DNA of 64,000 nucleotides, taken from positions 4,588,001-4,652,000 of the forward strand of contig NZ_BAABKV010000001.1 of the NCBI RefSeq assembly GCF_039544005.1, read 5' to 3'. The DNA is from Kitasatospora paranensis. GTDB taxonomy: Bacteria > Actinomycetota > Actinomycetes > Streptomycetales > Streptomycetaceae. Below, in pieces: positions 16,738 to 24,987 of the stretch; the first letter of the stretch is position 1, and each line of letters begins with the position of its first letter. Position numbers and translations under genes: made by a program. The notes beneath the pieces were generated by a model. That model was not told the origin of the DNA and did no database searches. It worked only from the letters and a program-made list of their open reading frames with translations.

Positions 16738-17958
16738 TCAGACGATGACGTGCGGGAGGAACCGGGCGCCCTGGTGCGTGATCGGCGAGTCGTGGGTCTC
16801 CCGGATGCCGAGGCCGGCCGCCTCGCCGTCCACCACCCAGGCGCCCAGCACCGGCCGGTTGCCGTCGAACTCCGGCAGCGGGCAAAGCTGCTGGTAGCAG
16901 AACCCCTCGGCGCCGTACCGGTCCGGGTCGCCGGCCCACGAGGGCAGCAGGACCTCGCCGCCGTCCGGTTCGACGATCCGCACCCCGGCGCCCTCGCGGC
17001 CGAGCAGCGGCTTGGCCGCGTACCCGGTCGCGGTGAGCTCGCGCGGGCCGTCCAGGTAGGCGGGCAGCAGGTTGGGGTGGCCGGGGAACAGCTCCCAGAG
17101 GACGGCGAGCAGCGCCTTGTTGGAGAGCAGCATCTTCCACGGCGGTTCGATCCAGAGGGTGGAGCCGGTCGAGCCGCCGAGGTCGACGGTGGTGAGCAGC
17201 TGGGCGCCGAACTCGTCCTCGGCCAGCCACTCCCACGGGTAGAGCTTGAAGGCGGACCGGATGTAGCGGTGTTCGAGGTCGACGAAGCGCCCGGTCAGCC
17301 CGTCCAGGCCGATGTCCTCCATGGCGATGGAGACCGTCTCCAGGCCGGCCTGCCGGGCGGTCTCCTGGAGGTAGAGGGTGGTCATCCAGTCCTCGCCCTC
17401 GGTGTCGCCGCGCGAGTGCGCGAAGTGCACCGGGCCGGGCGGCAGCAGGTCCTTCTGCCGGGCCCAGGCCGCGACCAGCCGCTCGTGCAGCGAGTTCCAC
17501 TGGTCGGCCTCGGGGAAGCGCTCCTCCATCCAGAACCACTGGGGGCCGGCCGCCTCGATCAGGGAGGTCGGGGTGTCGGCGTTGTACTCGAAAAGCCGGG
17601 CCGGGCCGGTGCCGTCGTAGGCCAGGTCGAACCGGCCGTAGAGCGAGGGCTGCTCCTCGCGCCGCCGCCAGGAGGTGGTGATCACCTCGGCGAGGCGCGG
17701 GTCGGAGATGCCGTAGTCGGCGAACCGGCCGGTGCGCACCACGTGGTCGGCGGCCTCCAGGCAGAGCTGGTGGAGCTCCTCGACGACCTCCTCCAGGGTC
17801 TCCACCTCGGCCGCCGAGAACTCGTAGTAGGCGCTCTCGTCCCAGTAGGCGTAGTCGGTGCCGGGTTCGCGCGGGTCCTCGCAGACGGCGTAGATCAGGC
17901 CTTGGCCCTCGACGGCGGCCTGCCAGCCGGGGCGCGGCTCGACGGTACGGCGGCGCAC
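16738..17958 (-). CDS. glutathionylspermidine synthase-like ATP-grasp protein
   Basis: A 406-residue protein of the glutathionylspermidine synthase preATP-grasp family. Landmarks are YGRFDLAYDGTGPARLFEYNADTP (about residues 107-130), IEPPWKMLLSNKALL (about 270), and AAKPLLGREGAGVRIVE (about 316), the glycine-rich ATP-grasp loop. In bacteria such stand-alone synthetase domains probably ligate a polyamine or amine to a carboxylate rather than making trypanothione. The start at 17958 is just 3 bp after the stop of the upstream lipoprotein gene, so the two are translationally coupled. The opposite-strand DUF350 gene nearby is a known genomic companion. Confidence 0.88.
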   Translation of the reverse strand: MRRRTVEPRPGWQAAVEGQGLIYAVCEDPREPGTDYAYWDESAYYEFSAAEVETLEEVVEELHQLCLEAADHVVRTGRFADYGISDPRLAEVITTSWRRREEQPSLYGRFDLAYDGTGPARLFEYNADTPTSLIEAAGPQWFWMEERFPEADQWNSLHERLVAAWARQKDLLPPGPVHFAHSRGDTEGEDWMTTLYLQETARQAGLETVSIAMEDIGLDGLTGRFVDLEHRYIRSAFKLYPWEWLAEDEFGAQLLTTVDLGGSTGSTLWIEPPWKMLLSNKALLAVLWELFPGHPNLLPAYLDGPRELTATGYAAKPLLGREGAGVRIVEPDGGEVLLPSWAGDPDRYGAEGFCYQQLCPLPEFDGNRPVLGAWVVDGEAAGLGIRETHDSPITHQGARFLPHVIV

Positions 17959-17961
17959 GGC

Positions 17962-18345
17962 TCAGCCACCGCCCGAGCCCGACCGGCCGGTGGTGTGGCC
18001 GGTGGTGGTGTGGCCGGTGGTGGTGTGGCCCGTGCTGGTGTGGCCGGTGGTGTGGCTGCCGGTGGGGCAGCCGAACCCGCCGCGCCGGGTGGCGGCCTTG
18101 TCGAACGTGCCGCCGACGGCGGTCAGGGAACCGGAGCCGCAGTAGTACCAGCGGCCGGCCGCCGCCCCGGCGCCGCCGTCGCAGGCGTGGTTGTCCAGCA
18201 CCTTGAGGGTGCCGGGGTCGACGCAGCGCCGCGGCGTGCTGCCGCCGGACGAGCAGCCGGTGAGGGCGAGCGCGAGCGTCCCGACCATGCCGAGGGCGAC
18301 GGCGCCGGAGCGGCGGCGGGCGGGTGCGGGGTCGGTCTGCGTCAT
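17962..18345 (-). CDS. lipoprotein with C-terminal Thr/Gly/His repeats
   Basis: A 127-residue exported lipoprotein: the signal peptide ends LALTGCSSGG (lipobox Cys about residue 31). A short Cys-containing domain follows (four Cys between residues 41 and 93, possibly two disulfides), then a tail of TTGHT-like units that repeats about five times. The His-rich repeat could bind metal. The DNA of the tail (about 17975-18060) is a visible 12-15 bp tandem repeat. I do not recognise the domain. It lies 3 bp upstream of the glutathionylspermidine-synthase-like gene, so is likely co-expressed. Confidence 0.72.
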   Translation of the reverse strand: MTQTDPAPARRRSGAVALGMVGTLALALTGCSSGGSTPRRCVDPGTLKVLDNHACDGGAGAAAGRWYYCGSGSLTAVGGTFDKAATRRGGFGCPTGSHTTGHTSTGHTTTGHTTTGHTTGRSGSGGG

Positions 18346-18429
18346 GACGGGTGATGCTACTCAGGGCTCCCCGGGACCGGAACCATGGGATATCTTTTGC
18401 CGGTCCTTGACACTTCGGCGGGGAGCAGC

Positions 18430-18852
18430 ATGAACGACATCGTCCACGGCCTCGGGGTGGCTGCGGCTTTCGGCGGGGTGGGCCTGGTGCTGCTGCTGCT
18501 CGGGGTCGGTCTGGTCGACGTGCTGACGCCGGGCCGGCTGGGCCGGCAGATCTGGCTGGAGCGCAACCGCAACGCCTCGGTGGTGCTCAGTTCGGCGCTG
18601 CTCGGGATCGGCGGCATCGTCTTCACCGCGATCATGTACACCTACGACGAGTTCGCCAAGGGCCTGGTGGCGACCGCGCTGTTCGGGCTGCTCGGCCTGC
18701 TGCTGATGGCAGCCGCGTTCTGGCTGGTCGATCTGCTGACGCCGGGTCGCCTGGGCGAGGTGCTGGTCGATCCGGAGCCGCACCCGGCGGTCTGGGTGAC
18801 CGCCGCGTGCAACCTGTCGGTGGCCGCGATCGTGGCGGCCTCGATCGCCTGA
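18430..18852 (+). CDS. DUF350 membrane protein
   Basis: A 140-residue membrane protein with four helices arranged as two copies of a DUF350 repeat. Each repeat carries the motif LVDVLTPGRLG / LVDLLTPGRLG (about residues 31 and 100), which is the family hallmark. DUF350 proteins form small membrane proteins of unknown transport role and are repeatedly found next to glutathionylspermidine-synthase-like genes, as here on the opposite strand. The ATG at 18430 follows GGGAGCAGC; an in-frame start at 18385 has no ribosome site. Confidence 0.85.
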   Translation: MNDIVHGLGVAAAFGGVGLVLLLLGVGLVDVLTPGRLGRQIWLERNRNASVVLSSALLGIGGIVFTAIMYTYDEFAKGLVATALFGLLGLLLMAAAFWLVDLLTPGRLGEVLVDPEPHPAVWVTAACNLSVAAIVAASIA

Positions 18853-18863
18853 CCCGTCGGGTC

Positions 18864-19478
18864 TCAGACCGTCGCGGGGCCCGCGGCCAGGCGCTCCGTC
18901 AGACGGGCCCTGGCCGCGGACCATTCGTCGTCGAGCATGGAGAAGTACACGCTGTCGCGCCAGCTGCCGTCGGGGCGCCGGCGGTGGCGGCGCAGGGTGC
19001 CCTCGTAGACCGCTCCCAGGCGCCGGATGGCGTTCTGCGAGCGCTCGTTGCGGTGGTCGGTCTTCCAGCTGACCCGGCCCATGCCGAGTTCGTCGAAGGC
19101 GTGGGTGAGCAGCAGCAGCTTGGCCTCGGTGTTGACCGCGCTGCGCCAGACCCGGCGGGCGTACCAGGTGCCGCCGATCTCGACGAGTTCGTCCTGCGCG
19201 CTGTAGTCGAGGTAGCAGGTCACCCCGACGGCCCGGCCGTCGGCGAGGTCGATCACCGCGAACGGGACGCAGCCGCCGCCGGCGGCCTCGGCGAGCCGGG
19301 CGCCGATGTGGAGGGCCATCTCCTGCTCGCTCTGCGGCACGTCGTACGGCAGCCAGCGCCACACCTCCTCGTCGCCGCCGGACGCGGCGAACAGGTCGGG
19401 GACGTGTGCCTCGGCGAGGGGCTCCAGGCGGACGTGGCGGCCGGTGAGGACGGTGGGCGCGGGCAGCTTCGCGGTCAT
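18864..19478 (-). CDS. GNAT-family N-acetyltransferase (RimJ/RimL-like)
   Basis: A 204-residue acetyltransferase of the RimJ/RimL type: the GRHVRLEPLAEAHVPDLF start, the central VGVTCYLDYSAQDELVEIGGTW strand region, the acetyl-CoA area around NTEAKLLLLTHAFDELG and the SQNAIRRLGAVYEG helix-strand near residue 160. Substrate unknown. The ATG at 19478 lies 7 bases after a TAAGGT -10 element that has TTGCAC 17 bp upstream, so the mRNA is probably leaderless. A longer frame starting at 19514 would overlap that promoter and was rejected. Confidence 0.88.
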   Translation of the reverse strand: MTAKLPAPTVLTGRHVRLEPLAEAHVPDLFAASGGDEEVWRWLPYDVPQSEQEMALHIGARLAEAAGGGCVPFAVIDLADGRAVGVTCYLDYSAQDELVEIGGTWYARRVWRSAVNTEAKLLLLTHAFDELGMGRVSWKTDHRNERSQNAIRRLGAVYEGTLRRHRRRPDGSWRDSVYFSMLDDEWSAARARLTERLAAGPATV

Positions 19479-19484
19479 GCGGCC

Positions 19485-19536
19485 GACCTTAGACCCGATA
19501 CGCACTAGGTGCAATCCACTTATGCACTAGTTCAAT
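19485..19536 (-). promoter_or_regulatory. leaderless promoter with direct-repeat operator for the GNAT gene
   Basis: On the minus strand, TTGCAC, a 17-bp spacer and TAAGGT end 7 bases before the ATG. Two direct copies of GCACTAGGTGCAAT / GCACTAGT-TCAAT (19502-19515 and 19524-19536, 22-bp period) cover and precede the -35 box; the first copy contains the dyad GCACtagGTGC. Two helical turns of spacing fits tandem dimer binding by a GntR- or MarR-type repressor; which one is unknown. Confidence 0.5.
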
Positions 19537-19557
19537 CGAGCGCAATCGGGACGTGCG

Positions 19558-19587
19558 AAGGGCCCCGCACCGGAGTGCGGGGCCCTT
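19558..19587 (-). terminator. terminator of purA
   Basis: A perfect 13-bp stem, AAGGGCCCCGCAC / GTGCGGGGCCCTT, with a CGGA loop, 10 bp downstream of the purA stop codon. Confidence 0.8.
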
Positions 19588-19596
19588 GCGGTGCCG

Positions 19597-20880
19597 CTAC
19601 AGGAAGGAGTTGATCTGGATCGTCTCGGTGCGGCCGGGACCGACGCCGATCGCCGAGATCGGCGCGCCGGACATCTCCTCCAGCGCCTTCACGTACGCCT
19701 GGGCGTTCTTCGGCAGGTCGGCGAAGGTCTGCGCCTTGCTGATGTCCTCGCTCCAGCCCGGCAGGGTCTCGTAGACCGGCTTGGCGTGGTGGAAGTCGGA
19801 CTGGTTGTACGGCAGTTCCTCGACCCGGCGGCCGTCGATCTCGTACGCGACGCAGACCGGGATCTGCTCCCAGCCGGTCAGCACGTCCAGCTTGGTCAGG
19901 AAGAAGTCGGTCAGGCCGTTCACGCGGGTCGCGTAGCGGGCGATCACCGCGTCGAACCAGCCGCAGCGCCGGTCGCGGCCGGTGGTGACGCCGCGCTCGC
20001 CGCCGATCCGCCGCAGCGCGTCGCCGTCGGCGTCCAGCAGCTCGGTCGGGAACGGGCCCGAGCCGACGCGGGTGGTGTACGCCTTGAGGATGCCGATGAC
20101 CCGGTCGATCTTGGTGGGACCGATGCCGGCACCGGTGCAGGCGCCGCCCGAGGTCGGGTTCGACGAGGTCACGAAGGGGTACGTGCCGTGGTCGACGTCC
20201 AGCAGGGTGCCCTGGCCGCCCTCCAGCAGGACGACCTTGTCGGCCTTCAGCGCCTCGTCCAGGACGAGGGTGGTGTCGGCGAGGAACGGGCGGATCTTCT
20301 CGGCGTAGCCGAGGTACTCCTGGACGACCAGCTCGGCCGGCATGGCGCGGCGGTTGTACAGCTTGACCAGGAGCTGGTTCTTGTCGTGCAGCGCCGCTTC
20401 GATCTTCTGCTGGAGGATCGACTCGTCGAAGAGGTCCTGGACCCGGATGCCCACGCGGTTGATCTTGTCCGCGTAGGCCGGGCCGATGCCGCGGCCGGTG
20501 GTACCGATCTTGCGCTTGCCGAGGAAGCGCTCGGTGACCTTGTCCAGGGTGCGGTGGTACGGCGTGATCAGGTGGGCGTTGCCCGAGATCAGCAGCTTCG
20601 AGGTGTCGATGCCGCGATCGTTCAGGCCGGCCAGCTCGGAGAGCAGCACGCCCGGGTCGATCACGACGCCGTTGCCGATCACCGGTGTCACATTCGGGCT
20701 GAGGATGCCGGAAGGCAGCAGGTGCAGGGCATACTTCTGGTCGCCGATGACCACCGTGTGACCGGCGTTGTTGCCGCCCTGGTAACGGACGACGTAGTCG
20801 ACGGAGCCGCCGAGGAGGTCCGTCGCCTTCCCCTTGCCCTCGTCTCCCCACTGGGCACCAACGAGCACGAGTGCCGGCAC
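19597..20880 (-). CDS. purA: adenylosuccinate synthetase
   Basis: A 427-residue enzyme joining IMP and aspartate with GTP to make adenylosuccinate, the first committed step to AMP. The family signatures are all present: GAQWGDEGKGK P-loop (residues 8-18, catalytic Asp), NNAGHTVV with the catalytic His (about 38-45), TTGRGIGPAY (about 127), QGTLLDVDHGTYPFVTSSNP (about 224-243) and the late switch TTGRDRRCGWFD (about 300). The GTG at 20880 gives the standard VPALVLVGAQ start and follows GGAAGGGG. It is divergent from the lipid-kinase-like gene and close to purF and purM, although purine genes are otherwise scattered in streptomycetes. Confidence 0.97.
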   Translation of the reverse strand: MPALVLVGAQWGDEGKGKATDLLGGSVDYVVRYQGGNNAGHTVVIGDQKYALHLLPSGILSPNVTPVIGNGVVIDPGVLLSELAGLNDRGIDTSKLLISGNAHLITPYHRTLDKVTERFLGKRKIGTTGRGIGPAYADKINRVGIRVQDLFDESILQQKIEAALHDKNQLLVKLYNRRAMPAELVVQEYLGYAEKIRPFLADTTLVLDEALKADKVVLLEGGQGTLLDVDHGTYPFVTSSNPTSGGACTGAGIGPTKIDRVIGILKAYTTRVGSGPFPTELLDADGDALRRIGGERGVTTGRDRRCGWFDAVIARYATRVNGLTDFFLTKLDVLTGWEQIPVCVAYEIDGRRVEELPYNQSDFHHAKPVYETLPGWSEDISKAQTFADLPKNAQAYVKALEEMSGAPISAIGVGPGRTETIQINSFL

Positions 20881-20943
20881 AGGCGTACACCCCTTCCGGT
20901 TGGGGCATCCTGCGGAAGGCCGCAGTCTGCCCCGAGATAGACG

Positions 20944-20971
20944 AAGCCCCTGGCGCAATAGCGCAAGGGGC
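20944..20971. promoter_or_regulatory. inverted repeat in the purA / lipid-kinase divergent intergenic region
   Basis: AGCCCCTGGCGC and GCGCAAGGGGCT are inverted with a 4-base centre and one mismatch. The element sits between two divergent starts, about 64 bp from purA and 37 bp from the kinase gene, so it may be an operator or a leader hairpin rather than a terminator. Confidence 0.4.
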
Positions 20972-21007
20972 TCTTGCACCGAGAGATTACCTGAGGAAGG
21001 ACCGGTC

Positions 21008-21825
21008 GTGTCGTCCCTGTCCACGCCCGCATCCCGCCCTGACGAGCCCGGGGGAAGGGATCCGTTGCTGGTCGTGGTCGACCCGGCCGCGAGCCGGGCC
21101 GACGGCGAGTCCGTCCGGATCGCCAGGGACGTGCTCTGCGGAGGCGCGGACACCAAGGTCGCGCTGCCCGAGAGCCAGTCCGAACTGGACCGGGTGCTGT
21201 CGCACCGGGGCCGTCGGCGACCGGTGGTGATCGGATGCGATCTTGCCGTGCAGCGGCTGCTCCAGGCCCTCCACCGGCAGCGTGACCTGGGCTCGGACCC
21301 GATCGGGGTGGTGCCGGTCGGCCGGCCCTCGGCGGTCGGGACGTGCCGCGGGCTGGGTCTCCCGGCCGAGCCGGTGGCGGCCGCCAGGACGGTGCTCGCG
21401 GGTGCGCCGCGCAAGCTCGACCTGCTGCTGGACGACGGTGGCGGGGTGGTCATCGCCGACCTGCGGGTCGCCGGGCAGGTACGCCGCGGCCCGCTGTCCC
21501 TGCGTTCGCTATGGGCGAAACTGGCTGCGCCCGACCAGGCGACCGGTACCGCCCCGGAGCAGCCCTGGCTGCGGGTCGAGGCGGACGGCCGGCTGCTCGC
21601 CGACGTCCACCAGCGGCTGCGGCTGCTGCGGGCGACCCCGCCGACGGCGGGTTGGAGCTGGTGATCGCCCTCGACGGGCGCTCCGAGCGGCTGCGGGTGA
21701 CCACCCTGACCGTGACCGGCCGGGGCTTCGGCTACACGGCCGACGGGCGCACCGTCCACCCCGTCCGGCACCGGACGTGGACGGTCCATCCGGGGGCCTG
21801 GGCCCTGATGCTGCCCGCCGGGTGA
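21008..21825 (+). CDS. diacylglycerol-kinase-like protein, apparent frameshift
   Basis: The frame from the GTG at 21008 (AGGAAGGA upstream) encodes a diacylglycerol/lipid-kinase catalytic-like protein: LLVVVDPAASRADGESVRIARDVL, RRPVVIGCDLAVQRLL and DPIGVVPVGRPSAVG, where the usual GGDGT kinase loop is degenerate. It breaks at a stop at 21662-21664, after which the adjacent frame continues with a typical C-terminal beta domain, ELVIALDGRSERLRVTTLTV to RTWTVHPGAWALMLPAG, ending at 21825. One extra G in GGG at 21649-21651 restores a single protein of about 272 residues. A gene of this type next to purA is usual in streptomycetes. Function is unproven. Confidence 0.65.
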
Positions 21826-22031
21826 GCAGGATCACCCCCGGCCTCCGGCGCCGGCGCCCGGCAGGCCGCCCCGGGTGTCCGCAGAGCGGGCGTGACAAGG
21901 GGGTGCGCGCCCCGGCCGAAAATCCCGCCCGGAAATGCCGGTCCGTGTAAGGGGTTTTGTCTACGCGCGTTGCCATCGCTTCGGCCAACAATCCCCGGCT
22001 CCCCTGTTCGGGGTGGCGTACGAAACTGCCC

Positions 22032-22047
22032 TAGACTCGAAGACGTG
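22032..22047 (+). promoter_or_regulatory. leaderless promoter of purF
   Basis: The -10 hexamer TAGACT (22032-22037) is followed by 7 bases and then the GTG start codon, so transcription probably begins at or next to the start codon. The -35 box is not clear. Upstream 21826-22031 otherwise shows no gene. Confidence 0.5.
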
Positions 22048-23622
22048 CCACGTGGTGACGGACGACTCAACCACGATCTTCTTCCCGGCGAGAAAGGCCC
22101 CCAGGACGCTTGCGGCGTCTTCGGTGTCTGGGCTCCCGGCGAGGAGGTCGCCAAGCTCACGTACTTCGGCCTCTATGCCCTGCAGCACCGCGGACAGGAA
22201 TCCGCGGGCATTGCAGTGAGCAACGGCTCCCAGATTCTCGTCTTCAAGGACATGGGCCTCGTGTCCCAGGTCTTCGACGAGACCTCCCTGGGGTCGCTGC
22301 ACGGGCATATCGCCGTCGGACATGCCCGCTACTCGACAACAGGCTCGTCGGTCTGGGAGAACGCCCAGCCGACCTTCCGGGCGACCGTGCACGGTTCGCT
22401 GGCCCTCGGCCACAACGGAAACCTGGTCAACACCGCCGAACTCGCGGCGATGGTCGCCGAGCTTCCCGGCGAGGAGCACGTCTCCCGCTCGGGCCGCACG
22501 GCCGCCACCAACGACACCGATCTGGTGACCGCCCTCCTTGCCGGGTTCCCGGACCTCTCCATCGAGGAGACGGCCCGGCAGATCCTGCCCAAGGTGAAGG
22601 GCGCGTTCTCGCTCGTCTTCATGGACGAGAACACCCTCTACGCCGCCCGCGACCCGCAGGGCATCCGCCCGCTGGTGCTCGGCCGGCTGGAGCGCGGCTG
22701 GGTGGTCGCCTCCGAGACGGCGGCGCTGGACATCTGCGGCGCCTCCTTCATCCGCGAGGTCGAGCCGGGCGAGCTCATCGCCATCGACGAGCAGGGCATG
22801 CGCACCTCGCGGTTCGCCGAGGCCAAGCCCAAGGGCTGCGTCTTCGAGTACGTGTACCTGGCCCGCCCCGACACCTCCATCGCCGGCCGCAACGTCCACC
22901 TCTCCCGCGTGGAGATGGGCCGCAAGCTGGCGAAGGAGGCCCCCGTCGAGGCCGACCTGGTGATAGCGACCCCGGAGTCCGGCACTCCCGCCGCCATCGG
23001 GTACGCGGAGGCCAGCGGCATCCCGTACGGCTCGGGCCTGGTGAAGAACGCCTACGTGGGCCGCACCTTCATCCAGCCCAGCCAGACCATCCGCCAGCTC
23101 GGCATCCGGCTCAAGCTCAACCCGCTCAAGGAAGTCATCCGGGGCAAGCGCCTGGTCGTCGTGGACGACTCGATCGTCCGCGGCAACACCCAGCGCGCGC
23201 TCGTGAAGATGCTCCGCGAGGCGGGCGCCGCCGAGGTGCACATCCGGATCTCCTCCCCGCCGGTCAAGTGGCCCTGCTTCTTCGGCATCGACTTCGCCAC
23301 CCGCGCGGAGCTGATCGCCAACGGCATGACCATCGACGAGATCGGCCGCACGCTCGGTGCCGACTCGCTCGCCTACATCTCGATCGACGGCATGATCGAG
23401 GCGACCGCGCAGCCCAAGGACAAGCTCTGCCGGGCCTGTTTCGACGGCGAGTACCCGATGGAGCTGCCCGACCCGGCGCTGCTCGGCAAGCTGCTCCTGG
23501 AGGCCGAGCTCGCGGGCAGCCAGCAGCCGCCGGCCGTGCGCGGCAAGCCCACCAGCGACCTGGACGGCGTCCAGTCCCTGATCGGCGGCCACGGCGGTGC
23601 GGACGCCCTGCGGCGGCCGTAG
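22045..23622 (+). CDS. purF: amidophosphoribosyltransferase
   Basis: A 525-residue enzyme that makes phosphoribosylamine from PRPP and glutamine, the first step of de novo purine synthesis. After a short propeptide (VPRGDGRLNHDLLPGEKGPQDA) comes the N-terminal nucleophile context ACGVFGVW, whose Cys becomes the glutaminase nucleophile, then YALQHRGQESAGI, GHARYSTTGSS and the PRPP-binding loop LVVVDDSIVRGNTQRALV (about residue 370). CRACFDGEYP near the end fits the Fe-S type found in Bacillus and actinomycetes. The GTG at 22045 is the usual streptomycete start. purM follows after 150 bp, which contain a large hairpin. Confidence 0.97.
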   Translation: MPRGDGRLNHDLLPGEKGPQDACGVFGVWAPGEEVAKLTYFGLYALQHRGQESAGIAVSNGSQILVFKDMGLVSQVFDETSLGSLHGHIAVGHARYSTTGSSVWENAQPTFRATVHGSLALGHNGNLVNTAELAAMVAELPGEEHVSRSGRTAATNDTDLVTALLAGFPDLSIEETARQILPKVKGAFSLVFMDENTLYAARDPQGIRPLVLGRLERGWVVASETAALDICGASFIREVEPGELIAIDEQGMRTSRFAEAKPKGCVFEYVYLARPDTSIAGRNVHLSRVEMGRKLAKEAPVEADLVIATPESGTPAAIGYAEASGIPYGSGLVKNAYVGRTFIQPSQTIRQLGIRLKLNPLKEVIRGKRLVVVDDSIVRGNTQRALVKMLREAGAAEVHIRISSPPVKWPCFFGIDFATRAELIANGMTIDEIGRTLGADSLAYISIDGMIEATAQPKDKLCRACFDGEYPMELPDPALLGKLLLEAELAGSQQPPAVRGKPTSDLDGVQSLIGGHGGADALRRP

Positions 23623-23635
23623 GCCCATGCACCAC

Positions 23636-23710
23636 CCGGGGGCGCGGAGGACTGCGCGACCGGATCCCTTCCCGGGGATCCGGTCGGATCGCGGTTCCCC
23701 GCGCCCCCGA
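23636..23710 (+). promoter_or_regulatory. nested double hairpin between purF and purM
   Basis: The outer arms CGGGGGCGCGG (23637-23647) and CCGCGCCCCCG (23699-23709) are perfect complements. Inside lies a second perfect hairpin, ACCGGATCCC (23659-23668) / GGGATCCGGT (23675-23684). There is no T tract. It may attenuate or process the purF-purM transcript, or end purF transcription before a separate purM promoter. Confidence 0.55.
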
Positions 23711-23772
23711 CGGTTTCTCCGCCCGTCCCCGAGTTTTTCCCGACCCCCATTGACCCGAGAGGGCCACAGCAC

Positions 23773-24858
23773 GTGACCAGCAACGAGAGCGGCGCCACCT
23801 ATGCCGCCGCAGGTGTCGACATCGAGGCCGGCGACCGCGCCGTCGAGCTCATGAAGCAGTGGGTGCGGAAGGCCAACCGCCCCGAGGTCGTCGGCGGCCT
23901 CGGCGGCTTCGCCGGCCTCTTCGACGCCTCCGCCTTCAAGCGCTACGAGCGTCCGCTGCTGGCCACCGCCACCGACGGCGTGGGCACCAAGGTCGCCCTC
24001 GCCGCGGCCATGGACAAGCACGACACGATCGGCCACGACCTGGTCGGCATGGTCGTCGACGACTTGGTCGTCTGCGGCGCCGAGCCGCTCTTCATGACCG
24101 ACTACATCTGCGTCGGCAAGGTCGTCCCCGAGCGGGTCGCCCAGATCGTCAAGGGCATCGCCGAGGGCTGCGCGCTGGCCGGCTGCGCCCTGATCGGCGG
24201 CGAGACCGCCGAGCACCCCGGCCTGCTCGGGCCGGACGAGTACGACGTGGCGGGCGCCGGCACCGGTGTGGTCGAGGCGGACGCGCTGCTCGGCGCCGAC
24301 CGTGTCCGGGCCGGCGACGTGGTGATTGCAATGGCCGCCTCCGGCCTGCACTCCAACGGCTACTCGCTCGTCCGCCACGTGCTGCTGAACCAGGCCGGCT
24401 GGTCGCTGGACCGCCGGGTCGAGGAGTTCGGCCGCACCCTGGGCGAGGAGCTGCTGGAGCCGACCAGGATCTACTCGCTGGACTGCCTGGCGCTCACCCG
24501 CGCCACCGAGGTGCACGCCTTCTCGCACGTCACCGGCGGCGGCCTCGCGGCCAACCTGGACCGGGTCATCCCGGCCGGGCTGCACGCCCGCCTGGACCGC
24601 GGCACCTGGACCCCGCTGCCGGTCTTCCAGACCGTCGCCCAGGTCGGCCGGATGCAGACCCTGGAGATCGAGAAGACCCTCAACATGGGTGTCGGCATGG
24701 TGGCCGTCGTGCCGCCGACGTCCGTGGACGTGGTGCTGTCGATCCTCGAGGACCGCGGCGTCGAGGCCTGGCTGCTGGGTGACATCGTCGAGCGCACCGA
24801 CGAGCACACCACCGGTGCCGCCCTCTACAACGCGTACGAGGGCTTCGACCTCGCCTGA
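23773..24858 (+). CDS. purM: phosphoribosylformylglycinamidine cyclo-ligase (AIR synthetase)
   Basis: A 361-residue enzyme that closes the imidazole ring of AIR with ATP. PurM hallmarks: TYAAAGVDIEAGDRAVE start, VVGGLGGFAGLF, TDGVGTKVALA (about residue 67), HDLVGMVVDDLVVCGAEPLFMTDY, LIGGETAEHPGL (about 137), SGLHSNGYSLVR (about 190) and HVTGGGLAANLDRV (about 253). The GTG at 23773 is the usual start in this group. It follows purF on the same strand. Confidence 0.97.
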   Translation: MTSNESGATYAAAGVDIEAGDRAVELMKQWVRKANRPEVVGGLGGFAGLFDASAFKRYERPLLATATDGVGTKVALAAAMDKHDTIGHDLVGMVVDDLVVCGAEPLFMTDYICVGKVVPERVAQIVKGIAEGCALAGCALIGGETAEHPGLLGPDEYDVAGAGTGVVEADALLGADRVRAGDVVIAMAASGLHSNGYSLVRHVLLNQAGWSLDRRVEEFGRTLGEELLEPTRIYSLDCLALTRATEVHAFSHVTGGGLAANLDRVIPAGLHARLDRGTWTPLPVFQTVAQVGRMQTLEIEKTLNMGVGMVAVVPPTSVDVVLSILEDRGVEAWLLGDIVERTDEHTTGAALYNAYEGFDLA

Positions 24859-24940
24859 CCGCAGAGCCCGCCGGGCGGCCGCCCTCCGGGGCGGCCCCCG
24901 CGGGCGGCGGCCGGCTCCGACCGGGTGCGGACACGCCGAA

Positions 24941-24975
24941 GACCGGCCCGTCGCTCCGGGAGCGTCGGGCCGGTC
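24941..24975. terminator. hairpin between convergent purM and DUF3073 genes
   Basis: GACCGGCCCG (24941-24950) and CGGGCCGGTC (24966-24975) are perfect complements; the inner part is also partly paired (CGCTCC/GGGAGCG). Confidence 0.7.
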
Positions 24976-24987
24976 CGGTGTCGGAAG

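Noticed and set aside
14921..17539. An 872-residue minus-strand frame across 15-17.5 kb
   Set aside because: It is antisense to the GlxA and LURP-one genes and overlaps the ATP-grasp gene in another frame; the composition is low-complexity shadow.
17970..18060. Repeat region considered as a CRISPR-like array
   Set aside because: The repeats are short, contiguous and in frame with the lipoprotein tail; there are no spacers. No CRISPR array is visible anywhere in the window.
20944..20971. Inverted repeat before purA considered as a purine riboswitch
   Set aside because: No purine-aptamer three-way junction is recognisable; it is only a simple stem in a divergent promoter region.
21961..24807. 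A 948-residue minus-strand frame opposite purF and purM
   Set aside because: Pure shadow of two highly conserved purine genes.
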